Below are positions 56,143 to 64,000 of a DNA stretch of 64,000 nucleotides, one piece after another. Under the pieces are notes generated by a model. The model made no database searches and was not told the DNA's origin. It saw only the letters and a program-made list of their open reading frames with translations. The stretch lies in assembly GCF_004365875.1 (NCBI RefSeq), contig NZ_SODF01000001.1:1116001-1180000 (forward strand), in the 5' to 3' direction. Position numbers and translations under genes: made by a program. The DNA is from Kribbella kalugense. Lineage in GTDB: Bacteria > Actinomycetota > Actinomycetes > Propionibacteriales > Kribbellaceae. Position 1 is the stretch's first letter, and each line of letters begins with the position of its first letter.

Positions 56143-57116
56143 CGGGCAGCTCCTTCTGTTGGTCGTACGTCTGGTCCGGTTCCGTCGTCGTTGACGAGGT
56201 GACAAGCCACCTGGTGTCCACCTTCTCCGATCGTGCGGCGTTCGGGCACGACTGTCCGGCATTTGTCCACCGCGACGGGGCAGCGGGTGTGGAAGCGGCA
56301 CCCGGACGGCGGGTCGATCGCCGACGGGAGGTCGTCGCCGAGGAGGACGGGGCGGCGGGCGCGTTGCTCGGCCGGATCGGGTACGGGCGCCGCCGACAGG
56401 AGCGCCTGCGTGTACGGGTGCGCGGGCTTGCCGAAGATGCGGGCTCGCGGCCCTTGTTCGACCAACTGGCCGAGGTACATCACCGCGACCTCGTCGGCGA
56501 GGTACTCGACCGCGGACAGGTCGTGAGTGATGAACAGGCAGGCGAACCCGAGGTCTCGTTGCAGGTCTGCGAGCAGGTTCAGTACTGCGGCCTGCACGGA
56601 GACGTCGAGTGCGCTGGTCGGCTCGTCCGCCACGAGCAGGTGCGGTTCCGAGATGAGAGCCCTGGCGATGCTGACTCGCTGACGTTGACCGCCGGACAGC
56701 TCGTGCGGAGCGCGGTGGGCGACCTCTGGGCGCAGTCCGACCCGGCGTAAGGCTTCGTTGACCTTGGCCGGGATGTCCTTGCGGCGCATGAGCCGCAGCG
56801 GTTCACCAACGATGTCGCCGACCGACAACCGCGGGTCGAGCGAGCCGGCCGGGTCCTGGAAGACGATGGACACATTGCGGCGATGCGGGCGGAGCTGGCG
56901 GCGGTTGAGATGGGTGATGTCGACACCGGCGAGGTGGACCGTACCGCCGCTTGGCTCGACCAGCCGGACGATGCACCGACCGACCGTGGACTTACCCGAG
57001 CCGCTCTCACCCACCAGCGCGACGACCGAACCCTGCCGGATCCGGAGTGTGACACCGTCGACCGCGCGTACAGGTCCGTAATGCATGACCAGGTCTTCGA
57101 CCTCCAGCGCGTCCAT
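56139..57116 (-). CDS. Peptide ABC transporter ATP-binding protein (OppF/DppF type)
   Basis: The 325-residue ATPase has Walker A GESGSGKS (36-43), LSGGQRQRVSIARAL, Walker B LLVADEPTSALD and the C-terminal oligopeptide domain ending CRFHTRCP. It pairs with the next ATPase to power peptide import. The start ATG overlaps the upstream stop by one base (TGATG). Confidence 0.95.
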   Translation of the reverse strand: MDALEVEDLVMHYGPVRAVDGVTLRIRQGSVVALVGESGSGKSTVGRCIVRLVEPSGGTVHLAGVDITHLNRRQLRPHRRNVSIVFQDPAGSLDPRLSVGDIVGEPLRLMRRKDIPAKVNEALRRVGLRPEVAHRAPHELSGGQRQRVSIARALISEPHLLVADEPTSALDVSVQAAVLNLLADLQRDLGFACLFITHDLSAVEYLADEVAVMYLGQLVEQGPRARIFGKPAHPYTQALLSAAPVPDPAEQRARRPVLLGDDLPSAIDPPSGCRFHTRCPVAVDKCRTVVPERRTIGEGGHQVACHLVNDDGTGPDVRPTEGAAR

Positions 57117-58093
57117 CAGACCTCCACTGGTTCTCGGACCGGGTTCCAGCACGCGACTCGGTGCGGACCAGGTGTCAGCTGCGGCTGAGACGTCGTACAC
57201 GTGTCGACCGCTCGGGGACAGCGGTCGGCGAAGGTGCAGGCGTCGGGTTGTTCGGTGAGGACCGGGACGAGGCCGGGGATCTCGTTGAGGCGCTGCGATT
57301 CCGCGTGCCGCCCGGCGGCGGGGGAGGCGCCGAGCAGGCCCGTCGTGTACGGGTGCTGCGGATTGGCGAACAGGTCGTGAACCTCGGCTGTCTCGACGAC
57401 ACGTCCGGCGTACATCACCGCGACCCGATCAGCGAGATCGGCAACGACACCGAGGTCGTGAGTGATCAGCACGATGCTCGTGCCGAGTCTCTCCCGTAGT
57501 CCTCGCAGTACGTCGAGGATGCCGGCCTGGATCGTGACGTCGAGGGCTGTGGTCGGCTCGTCGGCGATCAGGACCTTCGGGTCGCAGGCGACGGCCATCG
57601 CGATCATCACCCGCTGCCGCATGCCGCCGGACAGTTGGTGTGGGTAGTCGCCGATCCGCCGCTCGGCGGACGAGATGCCGACCAGCTTGAGCAGCTCGAT
57701 CGCACGGGTACGAGCGTCTTGGCGGTTGAGACCGATGTGAGTCCGCAGTACTTCGCTGATCTGGTGGCCGACGGTGAAGACCGGGTTCAGCGAGGTCATC
57801 GGCTCCTGGAAGATGTATGCGACCTCCCGACCGCGAATCGAGCGGAGAGTGCGTTTGTCCGCGCCGATCAGCTCGGTGCCGTCGAGCTCGACCGAACCGT
57901 CGACGGTCGCGCTGCGGGGGAGCAGACCGGCGATGCTCATCGCGGTGACGCTCTTGCCGCAGCCGGACTCACCGACGACTGCGAGCACCTCGCCGTCACC
58001 GACCTCGAAGCTGACGTGATCGACCGCGGACAACGGCCCGTCCTCGGTCCGGAACGTGACCGACAGATCCTTCACTGCGAGAACAGGCGTCAT
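57116..58093 (-). CDS. Peptide ABC transporter ATP-binding protein (OppD/DppD type)
   Basis: The 325-residue ATPase has Walker A GESGCGKS (41-48), [15 protein letters not shown], Walker [12 protein letters not shown], and a C-terminal cysteine set [14 protein letters not shown] typical of the DppD group. In DppD-type proteins such cysteines bind an iron-sulfur cluster. The ATG overlaps the permease stop (ATGA). Confidence 0.95.
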   Translation of the reverse strand: MTPVLAVKDLSVTFRTEDGPLSAVDHVSFEVGDGEVLAVVGESGCGKSVTAMSIAGLLPRSATVDGSVELDGTELIGADKRTLRSIRGREVAYIFQEPMTSLNPVFTVGHQISEVLRTHIGLNRQDARTRAIELLKLVGISSAERRIGDYPHQLSGGMRQRVMIAMAVACDPKVLIADEPTTALDVTIQAGILDVLRGLRERLGTSIVLITHDLGVVADLADRVAVMYAGRVVETAEVHDLFANPQHPYTTGLLGASPAAGRHAESQRLNEIPGLVPVLTEQPDACTFADRCPRAVDTCTTSQPQLTPGPHRVACWNPVREPVEV

Positions 58094-58962
58094 CGACGGC
58101 TCGCCTTCGGGTCGAGGGCGTCGCGGAGGCTGTCGCCGACGATGTTGAACGCCAGCGTGAGCAGCATGATCGCGACACCCGGCATCACCGCGGCCCACGG
58201 CGCTCTGGACGCGAACTGCTGGGCGTCCGACAGCATCGTGCCGAGGCTCGGGGCGGGCGGCTGGATGCCGAGGCCGAGGAACGAGAGCACCGCCTCGCCC
58301 AAGATCGCGGCCGGGATGCCAACGGTGGCTTGGACGATCAACGCCGAGCCGGCGTTCGGCAAGATGTGCCGACCGAGTATCCAGGCGTCCCCAGCGCCCT
58401 CGACGATCGCAGCCGAGACGAAGTCGAGCGACTTCAGCCGGAGCGTCTCGGACCGGACGATCCGGATCATGCCGGGGATCTGCGCGATGCCGATCGCGAT
58501 CGCCGCATTGCCGAGACTCGCACCGCGGATCGCGGCCAGCCCGACCGCGAGGATCAGGAACGGGAACGCCAGCACCAAATCGGTGAGCCGCGAGATCAGC
58601 GCGTCGATCGCACGGAAGTACCCGGCGATGAGACCGAGTGGTACGCCGATCACCAGCGAGAACGCGACCGCAAGGATGCCGACGTGCAGAGACGCGCGCA
58701 GGCCGAACATGATCCGGGACAACACGTCCCGGCCGAGGTCGTCCGTGCCGAGGAGATGGCCGGCTGTCCCTGGTGGGGCGAACGCGTTGCCGAGTTGGGT
58801 CTGGGTCGGATCGTGCGGCGCCAGCCAGTTCGCGAAGACCGCGAGTACGACGGCGATCGCGAGGACGGCGAGTCCGGTGATCGCCAGCGGGTTGCGGAGT
58901 ACGCGACGTACCACTCGGCGGCTGTTGCTGCGGGGCGGGACGAGGGCTTCGACGACTGCCAT
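58090..58962 (-). CDS. Peptide ABC transporter permease (OppC/DppC type)
   Basis: The 290-residue permease has about six membrane helices, the N-terminal OppC domain (LRNPLAITGLAVLAIAVVLAVFANWLAP, HLLGTDDLGRDVLSRIM) and an EAA loop (EGAGDAWILGRHILPN). It forms the membrane channel with the OppB-type partner. Start and stop overlap its neighbours. Confidence 0.94.
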   Translation of the reverse strand: MAVVEALVPPRSNSRRVVRRVLRNPLAITGLAVLAIAVVLAVFANWLAPHDPTQTQLGNAFAPPGTAGHLLGTDDLGRDVLSRIMFGLRASLHVGILAVAFSLVIGVPLGLIAGYFRAIDALISRLTDLVLAFPFLILAVGLAAIRGASLGNAAIAIGIAQIPGMIRIVRSETLRLKSLDFVSAAIVEGAGDAWILGRHILPNAGSALIVQATVGIPAAILGEAVLSFLGLGIQPPAPSLGTMLSDAQQFASRAPWAAVMPGVAIMLLTLAFNIVGDSLRDALDPKASRR

Positions 58963-59915
58963 CAGGCCTCACCTCGGACGCGGATGCGCGGATCGATGAC
59001 GGAGTACAGCAGGTCGACGAGCAGGTTGATGACGATGTACGCCGTCGCCGTGACCAGGACGACGGCCTGGATGACCGGGTAGTCGCGCTGGAAGACCGCG
59101 TCGACGGTGAGCTTGCCGAAACCGGGGAGGGCGAAGATCCGTTCGGTGACGACGGCTCCGGAGATCAGCGCACCGAGCTGGAGCCCGACGATCGTGACGA
59201 CGACGATCAAACTGTTGCGGAGGGCATGCTTTCCGATCACTGCCTTGGGCGGGAGGCCTTTGGCTTCCGCCGTCCGGATGTAGTCGGCGGAGAGGGCGTC
59301 GAGCATCGAGGATCTGGTCTGGCGCATGATCACGGCGGCCAGGCCAGTGCCGAGGATGACCGCCGGGAGGATCAGGTGGTGCAGGTTCGCCACCGGGTTG
59401 GTGAAGAACGGGACGAAGCCCGAGGCGGGAAAGAGGCCGAGGGCAACGGACAGGTAGAGGATCGCCATCAGTCCCAGCCAGAAGTGCGGGACCGACAGCC
59501 CGAGCAGGGCGAGTCCGTTGGCGGCCCATTCGGCCGGACCACCTCGTCGTACCGCTGCCAGTACACCGGCCCCGACTCCGATCACGCTGGCAATCACGAT
59601 CGCCAGCACCGACAACTCGATCGTCACCGGCAGGGCGCTCAGGATCATCGACCGGACCGGCGTACCCGTCCGGATCGACTCGCCGAGATCGCCTCGCGCG
59701 GCATGACTGACGAACTTCCAGAACTGCACGAGCCACGACTGATCCAGCCCGTACTGCTGCCGGATGGCCCGCAACGATTCCGGATCCCGCTCCTCGCCGG
59801 CCAGCGCCAGCGCCGGATCCCCGGGCAACGCCCGCACCCCGACGAACACCACGATCGTCGCGAGCACGAGCGTCACCAGGCTCTGCCAGAGCCGGTTGAG
59901 GAGGTATCGCCTCAC
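58962..59915 (-). CDS. Peptide ABC transporter permease (OppB/DppB type)
   Basis: The 317-residue permease begins RRYLLNRLWQSLVTLVLATIVVFVGVRALPGDPA, the usual OppB N-terminus. It has an EAA loop (RTAEAKGLPPKAVIGKHALRN) and about six helices. The GTG start overlaps the binding-protein stop (GTGA). Confidence 0.94.
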   Translation of the reverse strand: MRRYLLNRLWQSLVTLVLATIVVFVGVRALPGDPALALAGEERDPESLRAIRQQYGLDQSWLVQFWKFVSHAARGDLGESIRTGTPVRSMILSALPVTIELSVLAIVIASVIGVGAGVLAAVRRGGPAEWAANGLALLGLSVPHFWLGLMAILYLSVALGLFPASGFVPFFTNPVANLHHLILPAVILGTGLAAVIMRQTRSSMLDALSADYIRTAEAKGLPPKAVIGKHALRNSLIVVVTIVGLQLGALISGAVVTERIFALPGFGKLTVDAVFQRDYPVIQAVVLVTATAYIVINLLVDLLYSVIDPRIRVRGEA

Positions 59916-61597
59916 TTGGCGAACCCGGCGAAGGCCGTCCGGATCACCCCGTCGGGGTAGACCTGGATGCCGAGGAGTTTCTTCGAGACCCCGGTCAGGT
60001 TGCGCTGGCGGTACATGTAGATGATCGGGTCGTCCTGCTGGAGTTTGGCGACGACCTCGCCGTACAGCTTGACCCGCTCGGCCTGGTCGGTGGACTGGCG
60101 GGCATCGGTGAGGAGCTTGTCGACGTCCGGGCTGCTGTAGCCGGAGACGTTCTGGCTGCCGGTGGTGGCGACGAAGCTGAAGATGTTGGCATCCGGATCG
60201 ACCCGCCCGGACCAGCCGAGCTGCAGCAGCTCGAAGTCACCACGGTCCTGCTGGTCCAGCAGGGCGGCGTACTCGACCGGCTTGATCACCAGGTCGAATC
60301 CACCCTCCTTCACCATCCCCTGCAGTGCCTGGGCGAGCCGCAGGCTGTCCGGGTTGTTCGAGGTGACCATCTCGACCTTGTACGGCGTCGGCACGCCGGC
60401 GTCGGCGAGCAACTGCTTGGCCTTCGCCGGATCGTGTGCCGGGCAGGCCTGCGCCGCGTCCGAGGTGAACTCGCTCTTCGGCGAGACCGGTGAACAGGCG
60501 ACGGTGTTGAGGCCTCCGAAGAGCGACTTGACCAAGGCGTCGCGGTCGATCGACAAGGCCAGCGCCTGCCGCACCCGCGGGTCCTTCGCGATCGGGGTGC
60601 CGAGTGACTTGAGCGGGTTGCCGAGACCGTTCGCGTTGCCGATGTTGATGGTCAGGCCCTGGTACCCGAGCGACTGGGACTGCAGCACGCTCACGCTGTC
60701 GTCCTTCTGCAGCGTCGGTGCGTCCTGCGTCGACAACGAGTCGGCGACCTGCGCGTCGCCGGACTTGAGGTTCGCCGAGCGGATGCTGGAGTCGGTGATG
60801 ATCCGGTACTCGATCGCGTCCAGGTGCACCTTCGCGGCGTCGTAGTACTGCGGGTCCTTCACCACCTTGATCGAGTTCTGCGCGACCCGGCTGGCGAACT
60901 TGAACGGGCCGACACAGACCGGCGCGTTGGAGAAGTTCGCACCCAGCTTGGCGACCGCGGCCGGGCTGAGCACCATGCCGGCCCGGTCGGCCAGCGCCGC
61001 GGTCAACGGCGCGAACGGCTTGGACAGCTTGATCACGACTGTCTTCGGGTCCGGCGTTTCGATCGAGGTGATCGGGCCGAGCTCGCTCTTCCGCGCCGAG
61101 CCGGCCAGAGTGAGGTCGCGGTTCAGCGAGATCTTGACCGCATTCGAGTCGAACGTGCCGCCGTCGGCGAACTTCACGCCCTGCTTCAACGGGATCGTCA
61201 GGCTGAGGCCGTCGGCGGAGATGGTCGGGAGCGCGGTCGCGAGTTGCGGTACGAGCTTGGCGTCCGGCCCGAGGTCGTACAGCTTCTCGCACATCGTGTG
61301 GAAGACGTACCGCGAGTACAGGCTGCGCGACAGGGTCGGATCGAGCTTGTCCGGGTCGGCGGACAGCGCGACCGTGAGCGTCCCACCCTGTTTGACCTGG
61401 GCCGCGTCGGCCGCCGTACCGAACACGTCTTGGCCGGCGGTCGACTGACTGCTGGACGAGCTGTCGCTGCCCGCCTGCTCGACCGGCGAGCAGGCGGTCC
61501 CTACTAGGGCGAGCGCAACGACGGCCGCGCCGATCCCGGCTACAGTGCGTTGCCGGGTGCCGGGCATGAAACGGTTCAGTGAGAGTCGACGAGTCAT
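59912..61597 (-). CDS. Peptide ABC transporter substrate-binding lipoprotein
   Basis: The 561-residue family 5 solute-binding protein captures substrate outside the membrane. The signal peptide ends in lipobox LVGTAC. A Ser-rich linker follows, then GGTLTVALSADPDKLDP and the family core (DPRVRQALALSIDRDALV). The cognate cytoplasmic enzyme is a GGT, so gamma-glutamyl peptides are plausible cargo. AGGAGCC precedes the ATG. It is the first gene of the operon, with an FCD-type operator upstream. Confidence 0.93.
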   Translation of the reverse strand: MTRRLSLNRFMPGTRQRTVAGIGAAVVALALVGTACSPVEQAGSDSSSSSQSTAGQDVFGTAADAAQVKQGGTLTVALSADPDKLDPTLSRSLYSRYVFHTMCEKLYDLGPDAKLVPQLATALPTISADGLSLTIPLKQGVKFADGGTFDSNAVKISLNRDLTLAGSARKSELGPITSIETPDPKTVVIKLSKPFAPLTAALADRAGMVLSPAAVAKLGANFSNAPVCVGPFKFASRVAQNSIKVVKDPQYYDAAKVHLDAIEYRIITDSSIRSANLKSGDAQVADSLSTQDAPTLQKDDSVSVLQSQSLGYQGLTINIGNANGLGNPLKSLGTPIAKDPRVRQALALSIDRDALVKSLFGGLNTVACSPVSPKSEFTSDAAQACPAHDPAKAKQLLADAGVPTPYKVEMVTSNNPDSLRLAQALQGMVKEGGFDLVIKPVEYAALLDQQDRGDFELLQLGWSGRVDPDANIFSFVATTGSQNVSGYSSPDVDKLLTDARQSTDQAERVKLYGEVVAKLQQDDPIIYMYRQRNLTGVSKKLLGIQVYPDGVIRTAFAGFAK

Positions 61598-61635
61598 CGG
61601 AGGGCTCCTGAGTAGGCGGTTCTGTCGACTGTTTC

Positions 61636-61645
61636 ATGTATACAA
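61636..61645 (-). promoter_or_regulatory. Putative GntR/FCD operator overlapping -10
   Basis: TTGTATACAT on the minus strand has a perfect TGTATACA palindrome with the GT...AC pattern favoured by FCD-type GntR proteins. TATACA within it could be the -10 hexamer of the importer operon, so binding would repress. It lies about 40 nt before the binding-protein ATG. Confidence 0.5.
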
Positions 61646-61727
61646 GGTTGTTGCGCAAGTGATTCGGCGAGTTTGACTGAACCTTTTACGACCGCCCGCC
61701 GTACTCAGAGTGGAACGTTCAAGTCCG

Positions 61728-62222
61728 TCAGTCGGCGACCGGATAGACGAGGTCGCCGGCCGGTACGGCGTGCCCGTCGAAGGCCAGCGCCATCAGGCTC
61801 GGGCCGTCGTACTGCGGGTGGCGAACGCCGAACTCGGTCGCCGGCCGGAACCCGAACCGTGGGTAGTACTCCGTGTGGCCGAGCAGCACGACCGCACGCT
61901 CACCGCGATCACGCGCGGTGTTGAGGGCGGCCGTGATCACCGCTTTGCCGGCTCCTTGCTGCTGGTACGCCGGGAGCACGGCGACCGGTCCCAGCGACAG
62001 GATCGGTACGTCGTCGATGTGACAGCGGGTGAGGAGCGCGTAGGCGATGGGCTCGTCGTCGACCGTTGCGACGAACGACATGCCGGGGATCCATGCGACC
62101 GGGTCGGCGCGATGGGCATCGAGGAAGTCGACTTCGTACTGGCGGCCGAAGGCTAGACGGGTGATGTCGCGAAGGGTTTCGACGTCGGACGCGGTCTCGA
62201 CGCGGGTGTTCCATGTGGACAA
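61728..62222 (-). CDS. YhbS-type GNAT acetyltransferase
   Basis: The 164-residue protein carries RDITRLAF, the acetyl-CoA loop LPAYQQQGAGKAVI, and the YhbS-like end VLLGHTEYYPRFGFRPATEFGVRHPQYDGPSLMALAFDG. Family members acetylate small amines; the substrate is unknown. No in-frame ATG or GTG exists near the N-terminus, so TTG 62222 is the start. Its AAAGG ribosome-binding site lies just after, and partly within, a leader hairpin that also contains a 17-codon ORF, suggesting translational control. Confidence 0.88.
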   Translation of the reverse strand: MSTWNTRVETASDVETLRDITRLAFGRQYEVDFLDAHRADPVAWIPGMSFVATVDDEPIAYALLTRCHIDDVPILSLGPVAVLPAYQQQGAGKAVITAALNTARDRGERAVVLLGHTEYYPRFGFRPATEFGVRHPQYDGPSLMALAFDGHAVPAGDLVYPVAD

Positions 62223-62233
62223 CGGAGGTGCCT

Positions 62234-62316
62234 TTCGAAGGTCAGAGGGTGAGTTGAGTAACCGGGCGCGCGTGGGCGCTGGATGGCGCGGTCATCAACT
62301 CACCTCCTCCTTCGAA
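62234..62316 (-). promoter_or_regulatory. Leader hairpin upstream of YhbS-type GNAT gene
   Basis: Outer arms 62309-62316 and 62234-62241 (8 bp, TTCGAAGG with CCTTCGAA in the RNA) and inner arms 62295-62304 and 62248-62257 (10 bp, GGTGAGTTGA with TCAACTCACC) enclose a 37-nt loop. The 5' arm holds the leader ORF's ribosome-binding site up to the A of its ATG; the 3' arm is the ORF's own end and reaches the acetyltransferase's AAAGG. A competing pair, GGAGGTG (62307-62301) with CACCTCC (62230-62224), lies just before the acetyltransferase start. Confidence 0.75.
62242..62295 (-). CDS. 17-residue leader ORF
   Basis: ATG opens MTAPSSAHARPVTQLTL and ends in TGA, 19 nt before the acetyltransferase start. 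The ribosome-binding site is very strong (GAAGGAGGAGG about 6 nt upstream), stronger than that of the downstream gene. The ORF lies within a hairpin that hides this site. It is a candidate regulatory leader peptide; conservation is untested. Confidence 0.55.
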   Translation of the reverse strand: MTAPSSAHARPVTQLTL

Positions 62317-62388
62317 GTCGCGATCAACTTTAGCGGGGTGTGAGGCGTCAATCATCTGAATTCGTCAGCTGAACAAGGGGTCACTTCA

Positions 62389-63081
62389 GTGAACGTTATC
62401 TGCGGGAACCATAAGAGTCGGGGCAGTTGGAGAAGGTATGCCCTCGGGGCCGGTGCGGTCGCCGCACTCCTGACAACCGCCGCCTGCGGGTCAGCAGATG
62501 CGGCGGACGGGAGCAAGCCCTCCGACCAGCACAGTGCCACGAGCTCGCCGAGCGCAACGACCTCGCCGACGGCACCGACCTCGATTTCGGCGCGGCCGGC
62601 GAAATCGACTGCGAAGCCTTCGCAGCTGCCCACCGACGACGCGAGTGTCGACCTGTGCACCATGGCGGACCTGACCTTCACCGTCACGAACTACGACGCG
62701 CCGGGCGAAGACGTGCGCCACCTCATGCTGGTGGCCGTGAACAAGGGGGCCAAGAAGTGTGACGTCCAGGGCTATCCGGAGGTCACGCTGGGCGACGCCA
62801 AGAGCTACGCCCCGGTCAAGGAGGCGACCAACTCTGGCGAGGCAGTCACCCTTGCCCCGGGCGAGAAGGCGTACGCCGGCGTGCTCGCCACCGGCGGCCA
62901 GAGGGACACCTACACGGTCAAGTTCATCACCGTCGGCCTCGGCAGCCCCGGCGGCGAGACCGAGCCGGAAAAGGCGGTCAAGGTGAAGATGCCTGTCCCC
63001 TCCTTCGAGGCGGACGACGGCCAGCTCGTCACGTACTGGGCAGGCACCGAGGGCCTCGCCATGCGCCCGGTCACGTCCTGA
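62389..63081 (+). CDS. DUF4232 domain lipoprotein
   Basis: The 230-residue exported protein has a basic start, a hydrophobic stretch and lipobox LTTAAC, then a Ser/Thr/Pro linker to about 85. A DUF4232-like beta domain follows (LCTMADLTFTVTNYDAPGEDVRHLMLVAVNKGAKKCDVQGYPEVTL). Such proteins are common actinobacterial surface lipoproteins of unknown function. AAGGGG lies 8 nt before the GTG start. Confidence 0.82.
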   Translation: MNVICGNHKSRGSWRRYALGAGAVAALLTTAACGSADAADGSKPSDQHSATSSPSATTSPTAPTSISARPAKSTAKPSQLPTDDASVDLCTMADLTFTVTNYDAPGEDVRHLMLVAVNKGAKKCDVQGYPEVTLGDAKSYAPVKEATNSGEAVTLAPGEKAYAGVLATGGQRDTYTVKFITVGLGSPGGETEPEKAVKVKMPVPSFEADDGQLVTYWAGTEGLAMRPVTS

Positions 63082-63178
63082 CCAACCACATCGCTGCGGC
63101 TAGCGCATCGCTCACCCCCGGCTTGGCCATACCGGCCGCACCACCCTCACCACCCGCTGACCAGCGGCCGCACGGGGT

Positions 63179-64000
63179 TCACCACTCGATGACCAGCGGA
63201 TCCTTGGACGGCGTGCCGGCTGGGATCCAGGTGTCGTCGACGAGCCGGTACGGGTGCCAGCGGCCGTGGCGGTCGAGGCGGAGTTGGGTGTCGGCGCTGA
63301 TCGTCAGCTGGTTGAGGGCTGTGGTGATGGCCAGCTCGTCGTCGGTCGCGAGCAGCTCGGTCCGAGCGCGGTTGAGCTCGGCTGGGTCGGGCGTCCAGGT
63401 GTGCTCGAGTACGTCGAGTCCGGGCGCACCGCCGTACCGCCAGGCTTGGATGCCGAGGGCAAGGTCTCGTCCCGTTGCCTCGGTCAACGGTGTGGTGAGC
63501 TCGGGGAAGTCGGCGGCCAGACGGATGGTGTCCTGCCATTCGTCGAGCGGTTGCGGTTCGCGTGTCCCGTGGAGGAGTGCGTTGAGGATGGCTCGAGCTC
63601 GGCGGGCGGCGTCGAGCACGAGGAGCTGAAGAACCGCCGGCCCGAAGCCGTCCGGCGGCTCGATGCCCGTGACCGCGAGCTCGTCGAGGCCGACCTTGGC
63701 GGGCAGCACTGGTACGTCGGGCAGCTCGGCGGGCGTCGTTGCGAGGACGTCGGCGACTGAGATCCCGGCCTCGGTCGGACGGGTCGCCGAGAGCTGGAGC
63801 TCGTCGAGGAGCGCCTCGCGAGTGCGGCCGCGGAGTAACAACAGCACGAACGGGTCGGCGTCGAGGAGCCACGCGACCTGGTAGCACAGGGCGGCCGCAT
63901 GTTGGCAGGGGAGTTCCCAGGCGTCGCAGGTACAGCTCGGGTCGAGATCGCCGATGCCCGGCAAGAGCGTGACGCCTGCGTCGGCGGCGGCCTCGACCAG
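63179..64000 (-). CDS. SWIM zinc-finger protein (partial, 5' end outside window)
   Basis: The reading frame is open to the right edge, so the N-terminus is missing. The visible 273 codons begin LVEAAADAGVTLLPG and include the SWIM motif CxC...CxH (SCTCDAWELPCQHAAALCYQ). A long helical region without further motifs follows. SWIM proteins bind DNA or proteins; in actinobacteria they often sit beside SNF2-type helicases, which may lie to the right. The TTG within the visible part is not needed as a start. Confidence 0.8.
   Translation of the reverse strand: MVEAAADAGVTLLPGIGDLDPSCTCDAWELPCQHAAALCYQVAWLLDADPFVLLLLRGRTREALLDELQLSATRPTEAGISVADVLATTPAELPDVPVLPAKVGLDELAVTGIEPPDGFGPAVLQLLVLDAARRARAILNALLHGTREPQPLDEWQDTIRLAADFPELTTPLTEATGRDLALGIQAWRYGGAPGLDVLEHTWTPDPAELNRARTELLATDDELAITTALNQLTISADTQLRLDRHGRWHPYRLVDDTWIPAGTPSKDPLVIEW

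Noticed and set aside
63132..63172. CGGCCGC/GCGGCCG inverted arms near the DUF4232/SWIM junction
   Set aside because: The arms are self-complementary G+C words with a 24-nt loop, too common in this composition to call a terminator.

Overview
The window is high-G+C actinobacterial chromosome. GTG and TTG starts are common, WhiA and RbpA are present, and so are several luciferase-like (probably F420-linked) oxidoreductases. The order uvrA, uvrC-rapZ-yvcK-whiA, gap-pgk-tpiA-secG-rbpA is a conserved actinobacterial backbone. Protein similarity recalled from memory points to Kribbella or a close relative in the Nocardioidales; this was not checked by a search.

Region by region. 1-1.7 kb: a TPR-like protein, then a minus-strand pair of a metallo-beta-lactamase-fold hydrolase and an Imm7-type immunity protein. 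1.8-8.6 kb: uvrA behind a likely LexA/SOS box and a possible leader ORF, an unrecognised protein, a Rieske lipoprotein, a secreted subtilase and a DUF6194 protein. 8.6-19.3 kb: the backbone cluster. A SigE-type sigma factor with its membrane partner sits on the opposite strand between yvcK and whiA, and strong hairpins separate gap from pgk and end the run after rbpA. 19.4-30.2 kb: accessory metabolism and regulators (SMP-30-like protein, LLM oxidoreductase, cold-shock protein, emfourin-type protease inhibitor, GH20 hexosaminidase, two regulator/target divergent pairs, DinB-ankyrin fusion, WYL regulator). 30.2-43.4 kb: HrpA helicase, two more LLM enzymes, a USP, a hydrolase-SDR-acyl-CoA-ligase operon, an M24 peptidase and a GlxA-type regulator divergent from an MFS exporter. 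43.4-53.6 kb: SoxR with its own sox box, a RecQ-like helicase with a phosphoribosyltransferase-like tail, an ArsR-SRPBCC fusion with paired operators, a two-HTH MerR protein, a class III adenylate cyclase, an M1 aminopeptidase and acetyltransferases. 53.7-61.6 kb: a GntR regulator convergent with a tightly overlapped operon for a peptide importer plus gamma-glutamyltransferase. 61.7-64 kb: a YhbS-type acetyltransferase behind a structured leader that carries a 17-codon ORF, a DUF4232 lipoprotein, and a SWIM zinc-finger protein cut by the window edge.

Two patterns recur. Many plus-strand genes have a TANNNT hexamer 6-7 nt before the start codon, which is the signature of leaderless mRNAs. Many convergent pairs have abutting or interlocked stop codons (TGATCA, CTAG) with no room for a terminator. 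I saw no rRNA, tRNA, CRISPR array, insertion sequence or integrase. The most unusual signal is the leader at about 62.22-62.35 kb, where a small ORF's ribosome-binding site is paired to the ORF's own 3' end just ahead of an acetyltransferase gene.
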